This document shows positions 37,903 through 48,252 of a DNA stretch of 64,000 bases, one piece after another. A model generated the notes under the pieces. That model ran no database searches, was not told the origin of the DNA, and was given only the letters and a program-made list of their open reading frames with translations. This DNA is from DAIOEK01 sp963828285 (GTDB lineage Bacteria; Chloroflexota; Anaerolineae; Anaerolineales; Anaerolineaceae). A program made the position numbers and the translations under genes. Position 1 is the stretch's first letter, and each line of letters begins with the position of its first letter. Where the stretch lies: assembly GCA_963828285.1 (NCBI GenBank), contig CAWHEB010000001.1, positions 434,001-498,000 of the forward strand, read 5' to 3'.

Positions 37903-38883
37903 ATGCCGCGTTCTGCGTCCGCCGAAGAGATCCGCTTGTTGACCAAGGTCAGCAAATTATATTACGAAGAAGAAATGCGCCAGGATGAAATTGTTGCCCG
38001 GCTGAACCTCTCCCGTTCGAAAGTTTCCCGTCTATTACAACAAGCCCGTGATGAAGGAATTGTGCGGATCACTGTCCTTGAGCCTTCCGGTATCTATGCC
38101 GATCTCGAGACACGTTTGGAAAAACGCTATCGTCTTCAGGAAGTGGTCATCGTCGAGGCACATCAACCCGACTCTCAGGCAGTTGTCTCGAGAGAGATTG
38201 GTGTGGCGGCGGCGCGGTACCTGGCTCGTACCATCCAACCCAACGACACCATTGGCATATCCTGGGGATCCACATTGAATGAAATGGTCGAGGATCTTGA
38301 GCCAATGAATCTCCCTGAAGTACAGGTGGTACAGATCATTGGAGGGATCGGCCGACCGGAATCAGAAATGCACGCGACTGATCTATGCCGTCGGATGTCA
38401 CGCCGGTTGGAATGCAAAATGACTCTTCTCCCTGCCCCAGGTATCGTCGATGATCAGACGACCAGGGCAGTTTTTCTTTCTGATAGTCATGTTCAACGGG
38501 CAATCAGTCTTTTTCCACAGATCAAAGTGGCATATCTGGGTATTGGAGCACCAATGTCCAACTCAGTCGTCATGCGAGACGGTTCCATCCTTTCCCAAGA
38601 TGAAATGAATAACCTACTCAAGAATGGTGCAGTTGGTGATATTGCCCTGCGCTATTTTGATGCTTATGGACAACCGGTTTCATCTGAATTGGATCAACGA
38701 GTGATCGGGATGGAACTTGCTGAATTTGCCAAAGTAGAACGGGTAGTAGGTGTGACAGGAGGTCCGCAAAAAACCGCCGCCATTCTGGGAGCCTTACGCG
38801 GTCATCTGATCGATGTTTTGATCACCGATCATGCCACTGCCAACCGATTATTGGACGCAGATCCACAAACCAGATCAAGGTAA
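37903..38883 (+). CDS. SorC/DeoR-family sugar-binding regulator (second of tandem pair)
   Basis: 326 aa. Same architecture as the preceding gene: HTH MRQDEIVARLNLSRSKVSRL, then LLPAPGI, GIGAPMS, NGAVGDIALRY, GVTGGPQKTAAILGALRG. It heads the long plus-strand catabolic operon: the SIS gene begins 4 nt after its stop. It is therefore the likely local regulator, responding to a phosphorylated intermediate. Confidence 0.9.
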   Translation: MPRSASAEEIRLLTKVSKLYYEEEMRQDEIVARLNLSRSKVSRLLQQARDEGIVRITVLEPSGIYADLETRLEKRYRLQEVVIVEAHQPDSQAVVSREIGVAAARYLARTIQPNDTIGISWGSTLNEMVEDLEPMNLPEVQVVQIIGGIGRPESEMHATDLCRRMSRRLECKMTLLPAPGIVDDQTTRAVFLSDSHVQRAISLFPQIKVAYLGIGAPMSNSVVMRDGSILSQDEMNNLLKNGAVGDIALRYFDAYGQPVSSELDQRVIGMELAEFAKVERVVGVTGGPQKTAAILGALRGHLIDVLITDHATANRLLDADPQTRSR

Positions 38884-38887
38884 ACAC

Positions 38888-39490
38888 ATGAATGACATTG
38901 AGATCCTCAATTTAGCCCGTGAGACCATTCAACTTGAGAGCAAAGCTGTTGCCGGTGCAGCAGACCAACTGGATGGGCATTTTGTCGAGGCTGCGCGGAT
39001 ACTTTTGGAATGCAAAGGTCATGTATTGGTTGCAGGGTCAGGTACATCCCGCTCCGTAGGGGAACGAATGGCGCATCTCCTCTCTTGCTGCGGAACACCT
39101 TCCCTGTTCATCCATCCCGGAGACAGTCAACATGGTTTATCGGGTGCCTTACGCAGTGAAGATGTTCTGATTGCCCTATCCAAAGGCGGGGAAACTGAAG
39201 AAGTCAACTACCTTGTAAAAGTTGCTCGTCAGCGCGATCTCAAAATTATTGGGATCACAGAAAAACCTGAATCCACACTTGGAAAAACAAGTGATGTCTG
39301 TCTGAAAATGGTTGCCCCAGAAGGTGTCGATCCATATGGCATGATAGCAACCGGCAGCTCTTTAGTCAATTCGGCTCTTGGCGACGCTTTATGCGTGGTT
39401 CTTCTTCAGATGCGCGGATACTCGCTTGAATCATTCAGTAAAACGCACCCGGGTGGAGCGGTGGGTAGAAAAATCAAAGAATTGTCATGA
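38888..39490 (+). CDS. SIS-domain sugar-phosphate isomerase (KpsF/GutQ-like, without CBS)
   Basis: About 200 aa. A single SIS domain with VLVAGSGTSRSVGERMAHLL, the phosphate loop ALSKGGETEEV and the family signature THPGGAVGRKI. KpsF-type proteins interconvert ribulose 5-phosphate and arabinose 5-phosphate; this one lacks the two C-terminal CBS domains. AAGG before the ATG. In this operon it probably isomerises or binds a pentose or hexulose phosphate. Confidence 0.85.
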   Translation: MNDIEILNLARETIQLESKAVAGAADQLDGHFVEAARILLECKGHVLVAGSGTSRSVGERMAHLLSCCGTPSLFIHPGDSQHGLSGALRSEDVLIALSKGGETEEVNYLVKVARQRDLKIIGITEKPESTLGKTSDVCLKMVAPEGVDPYGMIATGSSLVNSALGDALCVVLLQMRGYSLESFSKTHPGGAVGRKIKELS

Positions 39491-39497
39491 GGAATGA

Positions 39498-40532
39498 ATG
39501 AAATCAGCTTACATTACTGATCCGATGAAATTTGAAGTGCGCGAAACAGCTGATCCCACCTGCCCGGCGGATGGATTGATCTTACGCGTTAAAGCCTGTG
39601 GTGTATGCGGCTCCGACCTTCGCAGATGGAAAGAAGGAGCTGGAGATATTTTGGTTATCGCTGGTCATGAAATCGGAGGTGTAGTCGAGGAGGTGGGAAA
39701 GTCCGTCACTGGTTATGCCATCGGAGACCGTTTAGCGATTGCGCCGGATGTTCACTGCGGTAAATGTCATTTTTGCCGACATGGGCTATTCAATCTGTGC
39801 GATCAACTGCATCTGGTCGGGATTACTCCCGGATACGATGGCGGTTTTACTGAGAAAATGGTTCTGACGGCGGAGATATTATCGAACGGCATTGTTCACC
39901 ATATCCCGGCTGGAGCTACATTTGAACAAGCTGCTTTGTCAGAACCGTGCAGCTCTGTCCTGGCTGCCCATGATAAAGCTTGTACCGATCTGGGACATAC
40001 CGTCCTAGTCATGGGCGGAGGTCCTATCGGCTGTTTGCACATCGCAGTCGCACAAGCACGAGGCGCCAAGGTATTCTTATCTGAACCCAGTCTTGTCCGA
40101 CGGCAGATTGCCACAAAATTTAACCCTTCTGCAATCATCGATCCTGCAAGCGAAGACCTCAAAGAGAGGATCCATCAGCTTACCGATGGAACCGGTGTAG
40201 ATATCGTTGTCTGCGCGAACCCAATAGCATCCACTCAAACACAGGCTGTTGAAGTCGTCCGCAAAGGTGGCCGGGTGATTCTCTTTGGTGGTCTACCCAA
40301 GGCTTCTCCTATGACATCTCTTGACGCTAACAAGATCCATTACGGCGAGATTTCAATCGTTGGTTCATTCTCCTACCATCCCACCTACCACAAGATGGCA
40401 TTGGATATTATCTCCCGAGGATCCATTCCAACCGACAAATTGATCACACACCATTTTTCAATCGATGATATCAATACAGCTTTTCAAACTGCCAGTGCCG
40501 GAGAGGCATTGAAAGTAATAGTCACATTTTAG
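39498..40532 (+). CDS. Zinc-dependent alcohol/polyol dehydrogenase (MDR family)
   Basis: 344 aa. Catalytic zinc site GVCGSDLRRW and GHEIGG; structural zinc cysteines in CGKCHFCRHGLFNLC; NAD-binding VMGGGPIGCLH. It resembles sorbitol, threonine and galactitol dehydrogenases and should oxidise a polyol to a ketose. AGGA before the ATG, 7 nt after the SIS gene. Confidence 0.92.
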   Translation: MKSAYITDPMKFEVRETADPTCPADGLILRVKACGVCGSDLRRWKEGAGDILVIAGHEIGGVVEEVGKSVTGYAIGDRLAIAPDVHCGKCHFCRHGLFNLCDQLHLVGITPGYDGGFTEKMVLTAEILSNGIVHHIPAGATFEQAALSEPCSSVLAAHDKACTDLGHTVLVMGGGPIGCLHIAVAQARGAKVFLSEPSLVRRQIATKFNPSAIIDPASEDLKERIHQLTDGTGVDIVVCANPIASTQTQAVEVVRKGGRVILFGGLPKASPMTSLDANKIHYGEISIVGSFSYHPTYHKMALDIISRGSIPTDKLITHHFSIDDINTAFQTASAGEALKVIVTF

Positions 40533-40552
40533 TTTTTGAGGAAGCAAACTTT

Positions 40553-41903
40553 ATGATCGGATTACACAAAGAACTGGAAGCGAGGGAACTGACAGGCAAA
40601 CCTGTCAGGATTGGTATGATCGGTGCCGGACAGATGGGGACCGATGTTGTGGCGGAAGTAAAAATGATGAAAGGGATCGATGTAGTCATCACCGCTGATA
40701 TCGATCTCGAACGCGCCATCCAGGCTTATCAGATCGCCCAGGTTGAAGGCGAAATCGTGGTTGTTGAAACAGCCGAAGAAGCGGATCGGGTCATTGCCTC
40801 CGGGAAACGGGCAGCCACACGTGATTACCGTGTTGTTGCAGATATGAAAAACATCGATGTGATGCTCGAAGCAACCGGTGCCCCTGAAATCGGTACGCAG
40901 GGCAGCACTTCGGGCAGCCCGCGCAGGTCAAGACCTGGCGATGATGAACGTCGAGACTGATATTACAGTTGGTCCGATGCTGCACTGGTACGCCCAACAA
41001 AAAGGAGTGCTTTATGCCCTGGCTGCTGGGGATGAACCTGCTGCCTGCAAAGAACTATATGATTTTGCTATTTCGCTAGGCTTTACGATTGTGGCTGCCG
41101 GGAAGGGCAAGAATAATCCGCTTGACAGGCACTGCCACGCCTGACGACCCCGCAAGTACAAAAAGAAGCTGCACGCCGCGGATTATCCCCCAACATGTTG
41201 ATCGAGTTTGTTGACGGCAGTAAGACGATGATCGAGATGGCGGCAGTATCCAATGCCACCGGACTGGTTCCGGATGTGCGCGGGATGCACGGTCCATTGA
41301 CTGACCGTGACCATTTGAATCAGACCTTTGCCCTGAAAACTGATGGCGGCTTATTATCCCAAATGGGCGTGGTTGATTACGGCATCGGCAAAGTCGCCCC
41401 AGGCGTATTCCTGATCGTCCGAACGGATCATCCCCGCTTGCGTGAAGCCATGATCCTGCGGGATATGGGAAACGGACCATATTACACCCTCTTCCGTCCA
41501 TTCCATCTTGTGCAGCATTGAAGTGCCGCTGACTTGCGCCATGCTGACTATCCGCAAACAGTCGAATATGGTGCCGCTCGATCGACTGGTGTCGGAAGTT
41601 TTCGCGGTAGCAAAACACGACCTGAATGCCGGTGATATTCTGGATGCCATTGGTGGAACCACTTATTACAGCCTGATCGATACTTACGAAAATGCAAAAT
41701 CCGAATGTCTGCTCCCGATTGGTTTGGCTAAAGGCGCAAAGATCATTCGTCCAGTAAAAATGGATTCGCCGATTACCTGCAAGGATGTAGAGATCAAACC
41801 ATCCACTGTATACAGCCTGTATCAATTGCAGGAGCACTGGTTCGAAGGAAAGATCAGCGAACCGGAACTTCTCAAAGCAGTTGATGCGCTGGCGACTGAC
41901 TAA
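40553..41903 (+). pseudogene. Homoserine-dehydrogenase-like oxidoreductase with SAF domain (COG4091 type), four frameshifts
   Basis: Joining the frames gives ~448 aa: an NAD(P)-binding domain (RIGMIGAGQMGTDVV), MLEATGAPE, the middle block MMNVETDITVGPML, GKGKNNPLDRH, FVDGSKTMIEMAA, then a C-terminal SAF-like part (LPIGLAKGAKIIRPVK). Family members occur in sugar and tetritol loci as reductases. Four single extra bases explain all breaks: 40899 (restores GTRAALRAAR), 41133 (RHATPDD), 41164 (in an A-run, restores KEAARRG) and 41510 (FHLCSIEVPLTC). All conserved blocks are intact. It follows the ADH gene by 20 nt, with AGGA at the start. Confidence 0.8.
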
Positions 41904-41921
41904 TAGGTTTAGGAGAAAAAA

Positions 41922-43332
41922 ATGGCAAAAGTAACCCTGGGTGTAATTGTTGGAAATCGTGATTTCTTCCCCGATCGATTGGTAACCGAAGCGCGGGCAG
42001 ACATCTTGAAATTCTTCAAGGAAATGGATATCGAAGCAGTCATCATTGACGACAAGGCAACCAAACTGGGCGGAGTTGAAACCTGGACCCATGCCAAAAT
42101 CTGCGGAGAATTGTTCAAGAAAAATGCAGAACAAATCGATGGCATTCTGGTTTCGCTGCCCAACTTTGGCGACGAAAAAGGCGTGGCTGACACGATCAAA
42201 CTATCCGGACTGAATGTCCCGATTCTGGTGCAAGCTTATCCCGATGATCTCGATCAGTTGACAGTTGAACGCCGCCGGGATGGATTCTGCGGAAAGATCT
42301 CTGTCTGCAACAATCTGCGCCAATATGGTTATGCCTACAGCTCTGACCGAATTGCACACCGTCCATCCGCTCTCCGATAGCTTCAACTCCGATCTGGCGA
42401 AATTTGTCGGCGTTTGCCGGGTGGTCAAAGGTTTGAAGAATGCCCGTTTCGGAGCAATCGGCGCCCGTCCGGGTAACTTCAACACCATGCGTTACAGCGA
42501 GAAGATGCTGCAATCATTTGGAATGAGTGTCGTTACTGTGGATTTCTCTGAAATTCTCGGGAATGCAGGAAGACTTTCTGATGATGACAAACGGGTGAAG
42601 ACGAAACTCGAAGCCATACGAGCTTACGCCAAATCAGACAAGGTTCCCTCTCCTTCCTTAGTACGGATGGCGAAACTGGGACTGGTCATCGATGACTGGA
42701 TGAAGGAATACGACCTGACCGCCAGTGCCATCCAATGCTGGACTTCACTGCAGCAAAATTTCCACATCAATGTCTGTACTTTGATGAGCATGATGAGCGA
42801 GCAATTAATGCCCTCAGCCTGTGAAGTGGATATCACCGGTGTGGCTTCGATGTATGCACTGCAACTGGCATCCGGGACACCCAGCGCGTTGGTGGACTGG
42901 AACAATAACTACGGCAGCGATCCGGATAAATGTGTTCTGTTCCACTGCGGCAATTGGGCAAAGAGTTTCCTGCCGGATATCGAGATCAAGAATGCCGAAA
43001 TTCTGGCGACCACCCTCGGGACAGAAAATACCTATGGCGCGGTAGCCGGGCGCGTTCCTGCCGGACCGATGACCTATGCACGAATCAGCACAGATGACAA
43101 CCAGGGCATCATTCGAACCTATATGGGCGAAGGTGAATTCACTGACGACAAGCTGGATACTTTTGGCGCCCGGGCAGTCATTCACACACCCGGATTACAA
43201 AAACTAATGCGTTATATCTGCAAAAATGGTTTCGAGCATCATTGCGCCATGAACGCTTCACACTCTGCGGATATCCTGGCTGATGCGTTCGAAACTTACT
43301 TCGGATGGGATGTCTATCAACATCAAGGCTGA
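41922..43332 (+). pseudogene. L-fucose/L-arabinose isomerase family protein, one frameshift
   Basis: About 469 aa when joined. Conserved blocks: GARPGNFNTMRYSEKML, CWTSLQQNFHINVCTLMSM, ACEVDITGVASMYAL (metal-ligand glutamate and aspartate region), LVDWNNNYG, FHCGNWAK and the C-terminal FEHHCAMN. One extra T at 42342; removing it gives YGYAYSLTELHTVHPL. Aldose-ketose isomerase expected to feed the FGGY kinase downstream. AGGAG before the ATG. Confidence 0.85.
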
Positions 43333-43390
43333 TTCCCATTCATGAATATTAGAAATAAGAAACCAGTGTATTCAAGGAGGTGGACGAAAA

Positions 43391-43502
43391 TTGATCGAAG
43401 AGAAGCTACAAAAAAGTGCAGATTGAAGCGGCTGAGACCTATCCAATCTGCACAGGTGAAGTGGGAACGAATCCAGAACACCTGGGTAATATTCTAATCT
43501 AA
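43391..43502 (+). other. Short reading frame or leader with strong Shine-Dalgarno and internal hairpin
   Basis: AAGGAGGTG (43374-43382) is followed 10 nt later by TTG and a short frame. If one A of the A-run at 43410-43415 is removed it reads 37 codons to TAA at 43500, containing KVQIEAAETYPICTG and NPEHLGNILI. GTGCAGATTG (43416-43425) and CAATCTGCAC (43444-43453) form a perfect 10-bp stem. It could be a remnant of a gene deleted between isomerase and binding protein, or a leader before the binding-protein gene. No family recognised. Confidence 0.3.
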
Positions 43503-43529
43503 AACAGTACCGAAGAGGAGAAATTCACA

Positions 43530-45524
43530 ATGAAAAGCATTCTGCGTATTCTAAGTGTGTTGCTGATCGCAACCTTTGTCCTCACAGCTTGTACCCCTAA
43601 ACCGGCTACAACTGATGCACCTGCTGCTGATGCAGGGACAAAACAGTATAAGATCTGCTTTGCGTTCCAGGATCTGGAAACCGAATTCTGGATGGCTGGT
43701 CACAAAGCCATCACCGAAACCCTCAAAGCCAAAGGCTATGAGGTCGTGGAAGTCAACTCCGGTTCCGATGCCAACAAGCAGTTGGAGCAGGTCAAGAACT
43801 GCATCGCCCAGAAAGTGGACGGCATCATGGTCATCCCTGTGGATGGCTCGATCGCCCTCAAACTGATTGCCGAAGCCAACACCGCTGGTATCCCGATCGG
43901 TATCTTCAACCGTCCTCCACAGAACGAAGACGGCAACGCCCTGACCGTGGTTGCCAACAACGAGAAAATCGCCCAGGCAACCGTTGAATACATGGCCGAA
44001 GAAGCCAAGAAACTTGGCCGCAAGATGAAACCCCTCATCCTGGTCGGTGACCTGGGTGACCCGAATGCCGTTGGACGCCAGAAAGGTTTCTACAATGCCA
44101 TCAACGCCAACCCCGACCTGTTCGAGACCCCCGTCGAAGTCAACACCAAATGGGATGCTTCTGTGGCGCTGGCTGGTTTGCAGGCTGCCATGACCGCCAA
44201 TCCCGATATCGACTTCATCTTCACCTCCTCCGACTTCCTCTATCCCACCATCCAGATCCGTGCTCGAACCGATGGGAAAATGGGTTCCCATTGGTGATCC
44301 AAAACACGTCATTACTGGGTGGTTTGGATGGCGATAAGACCGCTTGCAGTTTGATGAGCAGCAAGCTTACGTGGACGCCACTGGCGTTCAGGATCTGTAC
44401 TTCGAAGCTGATGCTCTGCTCAAGGCGATTGTTGGAGCAGTTGAAAAAGGTGAGAAACAACCGGATGCCTGGATCGATGATGCTGGTTTTGCGCTGACCC
44501 AGGGCAACATGGCAACCCGCGAAAACGATATGTGGGGCTGCAAACTCTTCAATGAAGCTGGCGGCGCTCCTGCTGCTGAAGCTCCTGCACCCGCTCCAGT
44601 AGAAGAAGGAACCAAGATCTGCTTTGCGTTCCAGGATCTGGAAACCGAATTCTGGATGGCTGGTCATAAAGCCATCACCGAAACCCTCAAAGCCAAAGGC
44701 TATGAGGTTGTGGAAGTCAACTCCGGTTCCGATGCCAACAAGCAGTTGGAACAGGTCAAGAACTGCATCGCCCAAAAAGTGGACGGCATCATGGTCATCC
44801 CTGTGGATGGCTCGATCGCCCTCAAACTGATCGCCGAAGCCAACACCGCTGGTATCCCGATCGGTATCTTCAACCGTCCTCCACAGAACGAAGACGGCAA
44901 CGCCCTGACCGTGGTTGCCAACAATGAAAAGATCGCCCAGGCAACGGTTGAATACATGGCCGAAGAAGCCAAGAAACTTGGCCGCAAGATGAAACCCCTC
45001 ATCCTGGTCGGTGACCTGGGTGACCCGAATGCCGTTGGACGCCAAAAAGGTTTCTACAATGCCATCAATGCCAACCCCGATCTGTTCGAGACCCCCGTCG
45101 AAGTCAACACCAAATGGGATGCTTCTGTAGCTCTGGCTGGTTTGCAGGCTGCCATGACCGCCAATCCCGATATCGACTTCATCTTCACCTCCTCCGACTT
45201 CCTCTATCCCACCATCCAGATCCGTGCTTGGAACCGATGGGAAAATGGGTTCCCATTGGTGATCCAAAACACGTGATCATGGGCGGCTTGGATGGCGATA
45301 AGACCGCTTGTGGTTTGATGAAGGACAAATTTGTGGATGCCACTGGTGTTCAGGATCTGTACTTCGAAGCCGACTCGCTCTTGACTGCCATTATGACCGC
45401 AGTTCAAAGTGGCGAAAAACAGCCGGATGCCTGGATCGATGACGCTGGTTTTGCGCTGACCCAGGGTAACATTGCAACCCGCGAAAATGATATGTGGGGC
45501 TGCAAGCTCTATAACGGCAAATAA
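43530..45524 (+). pseudogene. Two-headed sugar-binding lipoprotein (tandem RbsB-type domains fused), frameshifts in both copies
   Basis: Lipoprotein signal peptide with LTAC (Cys21), a short Ala-rich linker, then two complete type-I periplasmic binding domains in one ~662-aa chain. Domain 1 starts at 43650, domain 2 at 44614. They are joined by an Ala/Pro linker (GGAPAAEAPAPAPVEEGT). Over the first ~200 residues the domains are identical in protein and differ only at silent sites in DNA. After about 44300/45260 they diverge (for example VGAVEKGEKQPD against MTAVQSGEKQPD). Frame breaks: after QIR in both copies (44263-44265, about 45227), plus about 44313 and 44368 in copy 1. All are explained by one or two extra bases, and the sum restores the frame to GCKLYNGK-stop. 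Binds a sugar for the permeases and ATPase that follow. Confidence 0.85.
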
Positions 45525-45548
45525 TTCTTGTTCTCTCTTTTCTCCTTT

Positions 45549-45574
45549 GGGGCGGGATACATGTATCCCGCCCC
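45549..45574 (+). terminator. 26-bp perfect palindrome after the binding-protein gene
   Basis: GGGGCGGGATAC pairs with GTATCCCGCCCC around AT, 25 nt after the binding-protein stop. No T-run follows, so it is more likely an mRNA-stabilising or attenuating hairpin that lowers expression of the permease genes relative to the binding protein. The minus-strand ABC operon has an equivalent at 19338-19364. Confidence 0.65.
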
Positions 45575-45642
45575 ATGCAGATAATCTGCTAAGATATTCT
45601 TATTCTTATAAGTACAATCCCTCTCCCAAGGATCGTGTTAAA

Positions 45643-46727
45643 ATGACGATACGAGAATTAACCTACCCGCAGAAAAGATCCGAGCAGCCCTGTCAAAATT
45701 GCCTCGTCAAGTTACTCACTGTCGGAATACTTCATCTTGTACTTATGTATTTTCTTTTTTCTGATGCTTGATTCCGTTTATTCCGGTGATCGCCAGCGGG
45801 TATAACCTGTCCAATCTGTTTTCGAATATCTGGCTGTTGTACGCGGTAGCGATTGGTCAGACCTTTGTACTGATCATCGCAGGTATTGATTTGTCACAAG
45901 GCGCAATCATCTCATTGACCAGTGTCATTGGCGCTTCATTGATCGCTGAAAGTGCCGATCCGATCGTCTTTTCCAAAAGTCCTATTTGGGGTTGGCTTCT
46001 ATTTGAAAATGGCGGAATCCTATCCCACGCATCTGCTGGCATTCTCATTGCTGTGGTTGTGATGCTGCTGGTTGGTTTACTCATCGGTTTCATCAACGGA
46101 ATGGTAATTGTTTATGCCCGTATCCCTGCTTTTATGGTGACCCTGGTCACGCAAACTTTCTTTGCCGGTCTGGCAATTTACTATGTTAAATCCGAAAATA
46201 TCATCAATCTTCCCGATGGTTTTACCGCAATCGGTAACGACAGCGGAGGATTGATTTCATACGCCTTGATCATCACGCTCGTTCTGGCCATCTCTTCCCA
46301 ATTTATTCTAAGCAGGACCATGTTTGGCCGATGGTTGTATGCAGCAGGCACGAATATCCGTGCTTCAATTGTCTCTGGCGTGCCAACCAAAAAAGTCGTT
46401 ATCCTGACCTATATGTTCAGCGGATTTTGCGCCGCGGTTGCCTCGGTCCTCTACTCTGCACGCATGGATATGGGTCGCCCCACACTTGGTATCTCCCTGC
46501 TGCTGGACGTGATCGGCGGCGCGGTGATCGGGGGATCAAGTCTGTCTGGCGGTAAAGGTAAAGTCATCTGGACATTCTTCGGGGTTCTCTTCCTTTCACT
46601 TTTGGGGAATGCACTTTCCTTATTGAACGTCCCATTCTTCTGGATCGAAATTGTCAAAGGCTCGGTGATTTTGGTGGCAGCTTTACTGGATGTTACCCGA
46701 ACACGCATTCTCGCACACAGTGTTTAA
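45643..46727 (+). pseudogene. Sugar ABC transporter permease (RbsC-like, first), N-terminal frameshift
   Basis: The main intact part (from about 45768) is a RbsC/BPD_transp_2 permease with eight to ten spans: GQTFVLIIAGIDLSQGA, GLLIGFINGMVIVYARIPAF, GAVIGGSSLSGGKGKVI. The natural start is probably ATG 45643 (MTIRELTYPQKRSEQPC), in another frame. Two extra bases, in the T-run near 45754 and near 45766, reconnect it as FLMLIPFIPVIASG. About 360 aa in total. It partners with the permease at 48249 to form the pore. Confidence 0.8.
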
Positions 46728-46733
46728 TAGGCG

Positions 46734-48252
46734 ATGATCATGGATGATTTTATTCTGCAATTTTGCAATATAGAAAAAAGTTTTTTCGGTGTCCCGGTTC
46801 TGAAAAACGTCTGCATGGATATCCCGCGGGGACACATCATCGGGATGATCGGTGAAAATGGCGCCGGAAAATCCACGCTGATGAATATCCTTGGCGGAGT
46901 TGTGCCTTTCGATTCTGGTCAAATCCTTCTCAATGGTGAGAATTATATTCCCCATGATCCGGCAGCTGCTACCAGCGCAGGGATCGCCTTCATTCATCAG
47001 GAATTGAACCTGTTCACCAACCTCACCATTTCGGAAAACCTGTTCATCAGCAATTTCCCTGCTTTGGGTAAGACTCCATTCCTAAACAAATCGCGTATCA
47101 GATCCCTAGCGCAGGAATATCTCAAAATGGTGGATCTGGACCTTTCACCGGATACTACAGTCGATCGGCTTGTCACCCGGCGAACGCCAATTGGTGGAAG
47201 TAGCCAAAGCGCTCAGTCAGGATGCATCCATCATCCTTTTTGATGAACCGACCACCTCGCTGACCTCGCGCGAAACAGAGCGGCTTTTTGGGATCATCAA
47301 CAAACTCCATGCGTCCGGAAAAACCATCATCTATATTTCGCACATTTTACGTGATGTGCTCCAGTTATCTGATGATATTGTCGTCTTGCGCGATGGAGAG
47401 GTGGTTCAGATCGGACCAAAAGCCGATTTCGACATCCAAAAGATGATCTCGCTGATGGTGGGCCGCTATATCGGGACTTTATACCCGGAACGAACCTCAA
47501 AACCCACAGATATCGTTGTCCTCGAAACCAAAGGATTATCCAAAGCAGGTATTGTCCACGATATCAATCTTTCACTTCATAAAGGTGAGCTGCTTGGAAT
47601 ATTCGGATTGATGGGTTCTGGAAGATCTGAATTAGCCCAGATCATCTTCGGTATGGAATCGTATGATCACGGTGAAATCACCATTGAAGGCAACCTTCGC
47701 AATCAAAACTCTCCTGTAAAGAGCATCCAACAAAACATGGCCTTTGTTACAGAAAACCGGCGCGAAGAAGGTCTCCTGATGACCTCAACCGTTTCTGAAA
47801 ATCTCGGACTGGTTGCTTTGCCAAGGTTCGCTATGCCATTTACCAATGTTGTCCGTAATTCCACACTCTTTGCAGCGATTCGCAAAACCGTTTCGATGTT
47901 GAGCATCAAAGTGAACGATGCCTTCAAGAACCAGGCGAAAGGATTAAGCGGCGGAAATCAGCAAAAAGTGGTTCTGGGAAAATGGTTGATGAACAATCCA
48001 TCCATCTTGATCGTGGACGAACCCACCCGTGGGGTGGATGTTGGCGCCAAGTATGAGATCTATTCCATCATCAATGACATTGTCGCCAAAGGTGCCGCTG
48101 TTTTGTTCATCTCATCTGAAATTGAGGAGTTGATTGGAGTGTGCGATCGGATCATCGTTATGGGTGTCGGTGAAATACTGGGAAGCTTTGAAAAGGCTGA
48201 CTTTAACCGTGAGAGAATTCTACAAACTGCCTTTCGGGAAGGTGGCAAATGA
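46734..48252 (+). pseudogene. Sugar ABC transporter ATPase (RbsA-like, two NBDs), one frameshift
   Basis: About 505 aa. First domain: Walker A GENGAGKST, Q-loop FIHQELNL, signature LSPGERQ, Walker B IILFDEPT. Second domain: GLMGSGRSE (a degenerate Walker A usual for this family), LSGGNQQKV, LIVDEPTRGVDVGAK. One extra C at 47169 breaks the frame just before the first signature; removing it gives TVDRLSPGERQLVEVAKAL. It overlaps the next permease by 4 nt. Confidence 0.88.

Noticed and set aside
41076..42134. Long minus-strand open frame (352 codons) opposite the SAF-domain oxidoreductase and isomerase genes
   Set aside because: It lies antisense to conserved coding sequence, has no recognisable domain, and its composition is what the complementary strand of these codons produces.
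43551..45267. Two long, similar, Gly/Asp-rich minus-strand frames opposite the binding-protein gene
   Set aside because: They are the antisense shadow of the two repeated domains; their similarity comes from the duplication on the plus strand.
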